Part shown: positions 1 through 6,790 of the stretch, piece by piece | How positions within the stretch are numbered: position 1 is the stretch's first letter | How the letters are laid out: each line of letters begins with the position of its first letter | Origin: Bryobacterales bacterium | Lineage (GTDB): Bacteria > Acidobacteriota > Terriglobia > Bryobacterales > Bryobacteraceae | Reading direction: 5' to 3' | Assembly: GCA_009697495.1 (NCBI GenBank) | Contig: SHUN01000025.1 | Coordinates: forward strand, 1 to 13,215 | DNA: 13,215 nucleotides | Translations under genes and position numbers: made by a program | Notes under the pieces: model-generated | The model's input: the letters and a program-made list of their open reading frames with translations, nothing else | Database searches by the model: none | What the model was told of the DNA's origin: nothing

Positions 1-253
1 TGCAAATCGCTGCGCGATTCCCACATTTCCACCGCGCCGACGATCGCTTCCTCCCTCTCCCCATCCCCCGAAAAACCTCAGAAAGGAGCCCCGCATCGTC
101 CCCGCCTGACTTTACCCTTTCAGGCCCGTTCTTGGATTAGAAAATGCTAAGCGGCGGGAATGCTCGATCCGCCCGTGGTCATACTCCGGAAATCCTTGCG
201 CGCGAATCGTTGTTCGAATTCGGGAAGGTCCAGGGAGCCCGACAATGACTTTG
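1..253. other. Left-edge stretch without a recognised gene
   Basis: I find no convincing gene here. On the minus strand a frame is open from position 77 to the left edge (readable stretch includes AIVGAVEMWESR) with possible GTG/ATG starts at 30-32 and 24-26, but neither has a ribosome binding site. A second minus-strand frame (147-311, 54 codons from an ATG at 309-311) overlaps the 3' end of the ankyrin gene by 58 nt. A 6-bp inverted repeat, GCCTGA at 104-109 and TCAGGC at 120-125 with a 10-nt loop, lies downstream of the ankyrin gene. It has no T tract on the minus strand, so it is only a weak terminator candidate. Confidence 0.4.
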
Positions 254-2494
254 CTACCTGCGGCTCATGCGTGGTCTTTCGACTGTCAGCGAGAGCGCCA
301 TCGTTGCCCATGCGGTTCCGGCGGAGGAGATGAACTGATCCTGGCCGTAGGGGAAGCCGCTTTCGAAGTAGGGCTGGAGCCAGATGGAGCGGGTCTTGAC
401 GTGCCAGGAACCGTCGGGGTTCTGGGATCTCAGGAGGTATTGGACGCCCTTCTGATAACCCGCGTCCGAGGTTGGTATCTTACCGGCGGTGTTGAGGGCG
501 TAGAGGGCCTGTCCGGTGGCATACGAGTCCGAACCCATCCCGTCGAGCTGTTTCCATCCTCCATCGGCGCGCTGGGCAGCCGCGAGAGCCTTCGCCGATT
601 GTTCGATGGCGGCGGCGCCGGCTCCTGACCAGGCCAGGCCGAGAAGCTGGAACGTCTGCTGCTGGGTGTTCACTGGCTTAGCCTTCGCGAGCCAGGCGGC
701 CGCGCGGGCCACGATCTGCTTTGTCTCGGCCTGACCTTCCGGAGGCGAGAAGTGCTGCAAGGTGAAGATGGCGAGCGCGGTGGTCTGGATGTCGCCCGAG
801 TTCATGGGGGGACGGCGTCCGTCCGCGCTCTTCCAATAGCCTTCAGCGGTCTGGAGCGCCTTGGTGAAGTTCACGACCGCGTCGGTGTACTGGTCGCGCG
901 GGATATGGTTCATGCCGCGGTCGAACATTTCCCAGCCGAGGCTACCGGCTCCCGCGGCCACGAAATCCATGATGCGCTCCGCCGTTTCTCCGTTGATCGT
1001 TTCGGAGAGCTGAGGGATGCCTTTCGGTGCGCGGAGGCCGCGGTCACGGGCGATTCCGGCCGCGGCGGAGGGGAGATCCTGCGAGTGGCACGAGTTGCAG
1101 CCCGCGATGCGGATGAAGTTGTGGCTCTGCATTTCGAGGAGTGCCAGGCCTTTTTCAACTGCTTCACCAATAGGCTGGGGTGCCTGGCGGGCGGCCGGGA
1201 GCGGAGCTACGCCTCCTGCCTTGCGGTCCGCTTCTGAGACTCCAAGGAGGCGGGCGACTTCGGTTTCACCCCGTTTTGCGGCGAGGGTTTTCGCGGTCTC
1301 GTAGTCGCCGGCCGCATGGGGGTCGGCACCCTTTGCGAGGAGGAGCTTCACGATGCCCGCGGGCATGGCTTCGGAGGCAGCGGCCAGCATCAGCGGCGTG
1401 TAACCGCGGTCGTCGCTGATGTTGACAACGGCGCCATTATCCAGAAGGAGTTTGACGGATTGTTCGTCACCGGCGGTCGCGGCGGCAGCCAGCGCGCCTT
1501 CGTTCTTCTTGGTGACGGCGTTAACGTTTGCTCCGCTCGCGATGAGGAGCGCGACGGCCTCGGGGTTACGGCTTCCGGCGGCGGCCGTAAGGGCAGTAGC
1601 TCCGGTTCCGCTGATTGCGCCGACATCAGCCTTTCTTGCAAGCAGAAGGCGAATGGCTTCTGCATCCCCGCGTCCAGCGGCGTTATTGAGCGGTGTGTTG
1701 CCGTTGGAGGCGGCTTGGTTGGGGTTGGCTCCTTTTTCGAGAAGCAGGCGGAGGACGGCGTTGCCGTTACCCAGGGAGGTTGCCAGGTAAAGCGGCGTCC
1801 GTCCGTCAGCCTGGCGTGCGTCGACGGCGGCTCCCTTATCCAGCAGCAGCCGGACCTTGGCTTCGTCGCGAATGGCCCAGTGGAGCGGCGTGGAGGCCCG
1901 GCGGTTCTTCGCGTTCACGTCGGCGCCATTGTCGATGAGGAACTTCATGGCCGCGAGAGAGGCGAAGCCGGCAGCGTGGTGCAGGGGAGTGGAGCCTGCT
2001 GCGTCCTTCGCGTTGACCAGGGTCTTGTCAGCGGCGAGGGTTTTCTCACATTCGGCAAAGTTACCGCTGCGGAGGTTGGAGATGAAGGTGGCGAGGCGGG
2101 GGTCGACGGGCTTGACCGGCGCTTCGGGTTTGATCTCCATACGGAAGTCGGCGCCCTGGTCGATCCAGGCTTTGAGGAGGTCGATTTCGTCGTTCGAGAG
2201 AGGGCCGGTGGGTGGCATCTTCATGCCGCCGTCACCGTTGAGGACGCGTTTGATGAGCTTGCTCTTTGCGCTGTCGCCCGCGATAATAACGGGGCCGTAG
2301 TCGCTGCCGCGCATGGCGTTCTGACGCTTGTCGAGGCGGAGTCCGGATTGCTGGACTTCGTCGCCGTGGCAGGCGAAACATTTCTGCTCAAGCAGGGGAA
2401 GGACGTGCTTCTCGAAGTCGATTTTCTCCGGCGGCGCGGCAAATGTCATGAGCGGCGCGGACAGGGCAAGGATCATCCAGGGCGTTATGCGCAT
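254..2494 (-). CDS. Exported fusion: planctomycete-type cytochrome c domain, ankyrin repeats, second haem site, terpenoid-cyclase-like toroid
   Basis: The 746-residue protein begins with a Sec signal peptide (about 1-20). Residues 25-115 resemble the planctomycete-type cytochrome c domain, with haem motif CFACH at 39-43 and a KMPP segment at 92-95 that could supply the distal Met. Residues about 135-420 hold roughly eight ankyrin repeats (units such as STPLHHAA, LLLDKGAAVDA, TPLMLAAA). A second haem motif, CNSCH, is at 466-470. Residues about 540-735 look like the alpha/alpha toroid of squalene/terpenoid cyclases, with QW-type motifs QRADGGW (641-647) and QNPDGSW (691-697). The toroid carries no visible DxDD catalytic motif, so it is probably not a cyclase. 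The ATG at 2492-2494 is preceded by AGGGAGG with 5-nt spacing. It is probably periplasmic, with a redox or scaffold role; the true function is unknown. Long plus-strand frames across it are antisense shadows. Confidence 0.93.
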   Translation of the reverse strand: MRITPWMILALSAPLMTFAAPPEKIDFEKHVLPLLEQKCFACHGDEVQQSGLRLDKRQNAMRGSDYGPVIIAGDSAKSKLIKRVLNGDGGMKMPPTGPLSNDEIDLLKAWIDQGADFRMEIKPEAPVKPVDPRLATFISNLRSGNFAECEKTLAADKTLVNAKDAAGSTPLHHAAGFASLAAMKFLIDNGADVNAKNRRASTPLHWAIRDEAKVRLLLDKGAAVDARQADGRTPLYLATSLGNGNAVLRLLLEKGANPNQAASNGNTPLNNAAGRGDAEAIRLLLARKADVGAISGTGATALTAAAGSRNPEAVALLIASGANVNAVTKKNEGALAAAATAGDEQSVKLLLDNGAVVNISDDRGYTPLMLAAASEAMPAGIVKLLLAKGADPHAAGDYETAKTLAAKRGETEVARLLGVSEADRKAGGVAPLPAARQAPQPIGEAVEKGLALLEMQSHNFIRIAGCNSCHSQDLPSAAAGIARDRGLRAPKGIPQLSETINGETAERIMDFVAAGAGSLGWEMFDRGMNHIPRDQYTDAVVNFTKALQTAEGYWKSADGRRPPMNSGDIQTTALAIFTLQHFSPPEGQAETKQIVARAAAWLAKAKPVNTQQQTFQLLGLAWSGAGAAAIEQSAKALAAAQRADGGWKQLDGMGSDSYATGQALYALNTAGKIPTSDAGYQKGVQYLLRSQNPDGSWHVKTRSIWLQPYFESGFPYGQDQFISSAGTAWATMALSLTVERPRMSRR

Positions 2495-2504
2495 TACAGC
2501 CTCC

Positions 2505-2524
2505 CTGGCCCAGTCATTGGCCAG
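2505..2524 (-). promoter_or_regulatory. Inverted repeat abutting the Shine-Dalgarno of the haem/ankyrin gene
   Basis: CTGGCC at 2505-2510 and GGCCAG at 2519-2524 form a perfect 6-bp inverted repeat with an 8-nt spacer. In the minus-strand transcript the hairpin would sit at the extreme 5' end, and its 3' arm runs directly into the GGAGG of the ribosome binding site. It could be an operator at +1 to +20 or a 5' mRNA hairpin. No regulator is identified. Confidence 0.35.
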
Positions 2525-2531
2525 TACATCA

Positions 2532-2560
2532 ACTTTGCCTCAAACAGCGTGACCTGTCAA
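2532..2560 (-). promoter_or_regulatory. Candidate sigma70 promoter of the haem/ankyrin gene
   Basis: On the minus strand a perfect -35 TTGACA (plus-strand 2555-2560) is followed after 17 bp by CAAAGT (2532-2537), a poor 3/6 match to TATAAT. Transcription would start near 2525 and give a leader of about 30 nt that contains the Shine-Dalgarno sequence. The -35 and the spacing argue for it; the weak -10 suggests either an activator-dependent promoter or chance. Confidence 0.35.
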
Positions 2561-2575
2561 TGGTCATCGGCCGCG

Positions 2576-2719
2576 GTGCGGAGCGTTGCCCGGATCAGTA
2601 ATCTAAAAGACAGGGGGTAACGCGACTTGACCAGTTCCATGGAACACATCAAAGCCGTCCGCGGTGAAGGGTACTCCATCCCGGGCGAGTTCGTGGTGGC
2701 GTTGGCGCGGAGAAAATAG
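2576..2719 (+). pseudogene. Possible remnant of the C-terminal winged-helix domain of an OmpR/PhoB-type response regulator
   Basis: One plus-strand frame reads VRSVARISNLKDRG, then TAA at 2618-2620, then seven or so codons and HIKAVRGEGYSI, ending at TAG 2717-2719. OmpR/PhoB-type output domains typically end with a 'RxVDxHISxLRxKL' recognition-helix segment followed 10-15 residues later by 'IKTVRGxGYxx'. Both elements are here in the right order, spacing and frame, but with an in-frame stop between them and no upstream half of the domain. No ribosome binding site precedes the ATG at 2639. I read it as a decayed gene fragment. The alternative is chance similarity, because only about 25 residues carry the signal. 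Confidence 0.35.
2627..2652. promoter_or_regulatory. Interrupted 26-bp palindrome in the divergent intergenic region
   Basis: A perfect 12-bp palindrome GTTCCATGGAAC (2634-2645) is flanked symmetrically at 3-nt distance by TTGA (2627-2630) and TCAA (2649-2652). Ten of 13 positions in each half are therefore dyad symmetric, as expected for a dimeric regulator site. It lies about 148 bp upstream of the cyclase start and 133 bp upstream of the haem/ankyrin start. It overlaps the putative response-regulator remnant, which weakens the case, since the bases may once have been coding. Confidence 0.3.
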
Positions 2720-2799
2720 CCTCCCCCGGACCGCCGTGGCTCAGGCGCAATCCGCTTCCTGATCAGATAAACTAGGCTGCATCACTCAGAGGAGAAAAC

Positions 2800-3807
2800 A
2801 TGAGAATCCTGATGATTGGTTTGATCGTGCTGGGTGCGGCGGTTTCGATTCCCTATTCGCGCAGCCAGGGCACTGCTCGCCCGGCTATCGCAAACGAAGA
2901 GGACTTCCGCCGCGCGATGAAGGACCTTTCGAACTGGGGACGCTGGGGAGCCGACGACGAACTGGGCGCCGCCAATCTGATTACGCCGGCGAAGCGGAAG
3001 CAGGCCGTGGCCCTGGTTAAAGAGGGCTTGAGCATTTCCATGGCGCACGACGTCATTCAGGAAAAAGCCGCGGATGCGCCGAATATTTTAGAGCGTGTTC
3101 TGGGCAATGTCAGTCCCACAGGCACCACCGATCGCTACCAATACACGGGCACCTATCACGGCGTCAGTCACAGCCATCTGGATGCCGTGGACTGTCACGT
3201 GATGGCGGACGGCAAGGGTTACAACGGCCGGACCATGGAAGACATCAAGGCGGCCGGCGGTTGTCCCAAAGGGAATATCAATGCGCTGAAAGACGGTGTT
3301 GTCACGCGAGCCATTCTGTTCGACGCGACGCGCCTTCCGGGGAAGGCCACTCCGCAAGGGTGGCTGGAGCCGGGAACGGCCATCCATCGGGAGGACCTGG
3401 AGGCTCTGGAAAAACTGGAGCGCGTGAAGGTGTCGCCAGGCGACGTCATCCTTCTCTACACAGGCCGTTGGAAGCGGCGCGCCGCGCTGGGCCCTTGGCC
3501 GAGTACCACTGGATTCGCCGGCTATCACGCTGACGTTGCTTACTTCATCAAGGAACGCGGCGTTTCATTCATCGGAAGCGACGGGCCGAATGACGTCATG
3601 CCCTCGGGCCTTCCACCGGCCATCGCCATCCCGCTTCACCAACTGTCGCTCGTCGCGATGGGCGTGGACATTTTCGACAATTTGGATTTCGAAAGAGCCG
3701 TCGAACAAGCTAGACGGCTGAATCGCTACGAGTTTCTGTTCACGGCCGCACCGCTGCGGATCGAGAAGGGAACGGGATCGCCACTCAATCCGTTGGCGAT
3801 CTTCTGA
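2800..3807 (+). CDS. Exported cyclase family protein (kynurenine-formamidase-like metal hydrolase)
   Basis: The 335-residue protein has a Sec signal peptide (about 1-23). The mature part fits the larger branch of the cyclase family (Pfam Cyclase, COG1878; metal-dependent amide/ester hydrolases that include kynurenine formamidase). The conserved opening GRWGADDELGAANLI is at 48-62. The metal-site region runs from H120 to H133: H120-G-V-S-H124-S-H126-L-D128-A-V-D-C-H133, followed by DGKGYNG. The family usually has four steps from the Asp to the last His; here there are five. A C-terminal IGSDGPNDV / LPLH-like region (IPLHQLSL) also fits the family. AGAGGAG at 2788-2794 lies 5 nt before the ATG. 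The substrate cannot be read from the sequence. It is followed after 5 bp by the sialidase-like gene, so the two are probably co-transcribed. Confidence 0.9.
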   Translation: MRILMIGLIVLGAAVSIPYSRSQGTARPAIANEEDFRRAMKDLSNWGRWGADDELGAANLITPAKRKQAVALVKEGLSISMAHDVIQEKAADAPNILERVLGNVSPTGTTDRYQYTGTYHGVSHSHLDAVDCHVMADGKGYNGRTMEDIKAAGGCPKGNINALKDGVVTRAILFDATRLPGKATPQGWLEPGTAIHREDLEALEKLERVKVSPGDVILLYTGRWKRRAALGPWPSTTGFAGYHADVAYFIKERGVSFIGSDGPNDVMPSGLPPAIAIPLHQLSLVAMGVDIFDNLDFERAVEQARRLNRYEFLFTAAPLRIEKGTGSPLNPLAIF

Positions 3808-3812
3808 ACCCG

Positions 3813-4868
3813 ATGCCGGCCCATATGATTTCGCGGCGAGCCGTGATGATTGCTGCTCCATTGGCGTGGGCGGGAGGGTTGCGCGGAGCGAATGAGGTGC
3901 TGAGCGAATTCGTTTTTGACACCGTGCCGTTCCCTTCGTGTCATGCGTCGACGGTGGTGGAGTTGCCGAATGGCGACTTGTTGTCGGCGTGGTTTGGCGG
4001 CACCGGCGAGGGCAAGCCGGACGTGGCGATCTGGGCTTCCAGGCGCGCCGGCGGCAAGTGGACGGAACCGGTGGAGATGGTTCGGGAGCGGGAGACTCCC
4101 TGCTGGAACCCGGTGCTCTTCCACACGAAAGACGGTAGGCTCTGGTTGTATTACAAGTTCGGGACCTCGCCTTCTCAGTGGACGGCGGGGCGGAAGGTTA
4201 GCGCGGACCATGGCAAGTCGTGGTCGGCGGTGGAGCATCTACCTGCGGGGATTTATGGGCCGATTCGCGCGAAGCCTCTGGTGATGGAGGATGGCACGAT
4301 TGTCAGCGGCAGTTCGGTGGAGAGCTATAGGAGTTGGGCCGCCTGGATCGAGCGGAGTACGGATGGCGGGAAGACATTCTCGCGCATTGGGCCCATTACG
4401 GTGCCTGCTGATGGTGGCGGCTCTGACGATGGTAAGTCGACGCGCGGTCTGATTCAGCCTTCGGTTATTTCGTTGGGCGGAAAAAAACTTCGCATGTATG
4501 CGCGGTCGACGCAGAATATAGGCCGCGTGTGCGTGGCGGATTCGACGGATGGAGGAGTGACGTGGACCGAGGCGCATCCTCTGGATGTGTTGAACCCGAA
4601 TTCAGGCATAGACGCCGTGGCTTTGCGGGATGGCCGCGTGGTGTTGGTTTATAACAACACCGCCAAGGGACGCTCGCCGTTGAATCTTGCTGTCAGCAGG
4701 GATGGGGAGAACTTCATGATGTTCCATACGCTGGAGGATGCGGCGGGTGAGGAGTTCTCATATCCGAATGTGATTCAAGGTAAGGACGGGGATCTGCACA
4801 TCGTTTATACATGGCGGCGGAAGAAGATCCGGTATGTAAAGTTGGCTTTGAGGGATGTGCCGAAGTAG
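3813..4868 (+). CDS. Exported BNR-repeat sialidase-like protein
   Basis: The protein has 351 residues from this ATG. Asp-box motifs (SxDxGxxW type) occur at SADHGKSW (130-137), STDGGKTF (182-189), STDGGVTW (244-251) and, degenerate, SRDGENF (295-301), marking a six-bladed beta-propeller of the BNR/sialidase superfamily. The C-terminal segment YPNVIQ...HIVYTWRRKKIRYV is typical of the exo-alpha-sialidase-like group (Pfam BNR_2). The N-terminus MISRRAVMIAAPLAW resembles a Tat signal. That argues that the second ATG (3825-3827) may be the real start; neither ATG has a Shine-Dalgarno sequence. The gene starts 5 bp (or 17 bp) after the cyclase stop, consistent with translational coupling. Many members of this group are not true sialidases, so the sugar substrate is open. 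Confidence 0.88.
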   Translation: MPAHMISRRAVMIAAPLAWAGGLRGANEVLSEFVFDTVPFPSCHASTVVELPNGDLLSAWFGGTGEGKPDVAIWASRRAGGKWTEPVEMVRERETPCWNPVLFHTKDGRLWLYYKFGTSPSQWTAGRKVSADHGKSWSAVEHLPAGIYGPIRAKPLVMEDGTIVSGSSVESYRSWAAWIERSTDGGKTFSRIGPITVPADGGGSDDGKSTRGLIQPSVISLGGKKLRMYARSTQNIGRVCVADSTDGGVTWTEAHPLDVLNPNSGIDAVALRDGRVVLVYNNTAKGRSPLNLAVSRDGENFMMFHTLEDAAGEEFSYPNVIQGKDGDLHIVYTWRRKKIRYVKLALRDVPK

Positions 4869-4926
4869 AGGTGTTGCAACGCCCGGGGCGCACGCCGCTC
4901 GGCCGCCGACTTTCCTGGCGTGACCA

Positions 4927-4957
4927 TATCGATCCACGATAGAATACCGGCGTATCG
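4927..4957. promoter_or_regulatory. Repeated TATCG/CGATA half-sites upstream of the cupin gene
   Basis: TATCG (4927-4931), CGATA (4937-4941) and TATCG (4953-4957) form an inverted repeat with a 5-nt spacer and a second one with an 11-nt spacer, sharing the middle half-site. A -10-like TAGAAT (4940-4945) overlaps the middle site, but I see no good -35. This could be a regulator-binding region for the cupin gene that starts at 5025. The short half-sites make chance possible. Confidence 0.25.
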
Positions 4958-5024
4958 TTGAAGTTTTCAGCTAGGCGGTAAACGCGAGCAGCCGCCGCTG
5001 AACAAGAGTCATACAGGAGTCACC

Positions 5025-5957
5025 ATGCGATTACTGAAGACAGCTACGCTGGTCATCGCGAGTTCGACGTTGTTTCCGGCGCTCAATGGCCAGAGCCAGA
5101 TGCTTGTGTGGGCGCCGGTGCCGGTGCAGCCTAACGAAGGGATTGCGCCGAACAAACCTGTAATCAGGCTTTCCGAGCTTCGCTCGAAACACACAGGTCA
5201 GCAAAATTGGACGGAAACCGTCGTCGACGATAACCTTTTCCACGCGGACTACATATCCATGGCGCCCGGCGCGAAGACCCCGCGACGGTTCCATCAGGAC
5301 AATCGCGCATGGTGGATCGTACAGGATGGACAGATTCGTTTCACCATTGAGGGGCAGGAGCCGTTTGTCGCGTCGAAAGGTTTCCTGGTGCAGGTGCCGC
5401 ACCGCCTGGTCTACAGCATGGAAACCGTGGGCGACAGACCGTCACTGCGGGTGGAAGTCACTGTCGCAAATTCCAACACCATGTATCCCATCGATGAGAC
5501 GCCCGCTCCGGTTTCCGGCGTGAAATATGTGAGGGCGCGGGTTGCAACCGTGAAGGGATCGTATGACAACGCGAACGTGACTTTTATCGACTACAACCAA
5601 ACCATCGCGGGAAACGCCAAACCAAAACAAAATCAAAACCAGTTTGTCGGCGATTCTCACGGAATCGTCAACATCATCCGTGGAGATCCCAAGACACAGG
5701 CGCCCGCGCGAGATGCGGATAAAGGCCATCTGCACGTAACGGGCCCCGAGTTTTGGTTCATTCTGGAAGGGCAGATGGAGTTCAAGATTGGATCGGTGCC
5801 GGTCTTCGTTGCCGACCAGGGGGATATTGTCTACGCGCCGGCCAAGACGTGGCATCGGGTGCGGTTCGCGGGCACGGCAATGGCGACGCGGTTGGCCGTG
5901 GTCGGATATGCGAATTCCCATGTCTTCCAGCCGCCGGAGGAACTTGCGGGCCAATGA
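5025..5957 (+). CDS. Exported two-domain cupin protein
   Basis: The 310-residue protein has a Sec signal peptide (about 1-23) and two cupin domains. The second (about 205-295) keeps the classic metal site: H235-x-H237 and E242 in GHLHVTGPEFW, and H277 in the second motif GDIVYAPAKTWH. The first (about 70-150) has only one comparable His (H90, in RRFHQDNRAWW), with no second His or Glu in place, so it is probably metal-free or structural. AGGAG at 5015-5019 is 5 nt before the ATG. The gene has its own 156-bp upstream region and no partner on the same strand downstream. The reaction is unknown; metal-dependent dioxygenase, isomerase or sugar-binding roles are all compatible. Its end is convergent with the gene ending at 6008. 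Confidence 0.88.
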   Translation: MRLLKTATLVIASSTLFPALNGQSQMLVWAPVPVQPNEGIAPNKPVIRLSELRSKHTGQQNWTETVVDDNLFHADYISMAPGAKTPRRFHQDNRAWWIVQDGQIRFTIEGQEPFVASKGFLVQVPHRLVYSMETVGDRPSLRVEVTVANSNTMYPIDETPAPVSGVKYVRARVATVKGSYDNANVTFIDYNQTIAGNAKPKQNQNQFVGDSHGIVNIIRGDPKTQAPARDADKGHLHVTGPEFWFILEGQMEFKIGSVPVFVADQGDIVYAPAKTWHRVRFAGTAMATRLAVVGYANSHVFQPPEELAGQ

Positions 5958-5973
5958 CGCGTCAATGACGGGT
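5952..5973 (+). repeat. 11-bp tandem repeat over the cupin stop codon
   Basis: CAATGACGCGT (5952-5962) is followed directly by CAATGACGGGT (5963-5973), 10 of 11 bases identical. The first copy carries the TGA stop of the cupin gene (5955-5957). It is probably a small slippage duplication in the 50-bp gap between convergent genes. Confidence 0.6.
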
Positions 5974-6007
5974 CCGGCAACGCTCAATCTGGAATGCGAT
6001 GATTTGC

Positions 6008-6781
6008 CTACCGTGAGGAAATCCGGCGAAGCGGAAACTGCTTGGCGAAACCAAACATGTTCTGAAAGATGCAGAATTCCGGTGCGTCAAGTTCCAGCAC
6101 TCCTGCCTTCTTGACGCGCGCCAAGCATTCTTCCCCGGTGGACGCCAAGGTCCGTGTCTGGGAAGGTGTCATCCACTGAGTCAGGTACGCCATCGAGATG
6201 TGGAACTCGTATTTGTCGTGATCCGGTTTCCTCAGTTCAAGGTGTTTTGCTAAACGGTCGCGCAAATCTCTGAGTTTCCTGTTTTCGGCCGAATCGACAG
6301 GGGCCAGTTGAAAGGCCAAAGCGGTTCCTCCCAGTTGGAGGCTTCGAGCTACAAGGCGGAAGGGTGGGTCGCATCCAAGATCAAAAGCGCGCAACTTTTT
6401 CTGAAATAGCTACGTACACGCGCTCAAGGGCGCATCCAAGGACAGATCTTTTGGCCAATGAGATGGGTCTCGAACCGCGTCGACCACACCGTCAAAAATC
6501 GTCATGTGATAGCTGGATGGGGGGAGTGGAGCCAGGCTACTGCTAAAATCGCTCTTCGCCAATAGATCGTGCGAATCCGCTAACGCGCGCCACGCGTCCG
6601 TGCCCTTAGGTACTGGACTGATAATCGTGTTGCCTGGGTAGCTCCTGACGCTTCCGTCCGCGTTAAACTTGGAACCTACCGCATCAGGGCGTGGAGCGCG
6701 CGAGGTTTGGGCTGGTGCAGCGATCGCCTGCAAACAGCCGAGAACAGGGATGTGGAGTACCGTTCGCCGACTAGGCTTCAT
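6008..6781 (-). pseudogene. 2H-phosphoesterase-like (DUF1868-type) gene interrupted by an in-frame TAG
   Basis: Two minus-strand segments, 6781-6410 and 6409-6008, lie in the same reading frame, separated only by a TAG at 6410-6412 (codon 124 of 257). Before it are SRRTVLHIPVLGC (Tat-like or lipoprotein signal), the family-like FNADGSVRSYPGNTII at 39-54 and HMT (92-94). After it are KLRAFDLGCDPPF, AENRKLRDLRDRL and HIS (194-196). HxT and HxS are the two catalytic motifs of 2H phosphoesterases, so one catalytic domain is split. Reading through the TAG gives continuous homology-like sequence (LSACT-stop-LFQKKLRAFDL) with no gap. The simplest reading is a recent nonsense mutation, for example CAG or GAG to TAG. 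Read-through or a base error is possible. The start ATG is 9 nt after the stop of the upstream gene and has no clear Shine-Dalgarno, suggesting coupling. Confidence 0.8.
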
Positions 6782-6790
6782 GGAAGGCCA

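Noticed and set aside
1316..2620. A 434-codon plus-strand open frame opposite the haem/ankyrin gene
   Set aside because: It lies antisense to a gene with clear domains, its translation is Gly/Val-rich without recognisable motifs, and such frames are expected in high-GC DNA.
6370..6440. The 10-mer CGCATCCAAG occurring twice, at 6370-6379 and 6431-6440, around the amber codon
   Set aside because: The copies are read in different frames of the 2H-phosphoesterase gene and extend no further, so a duplication causing the interruption is not supported.
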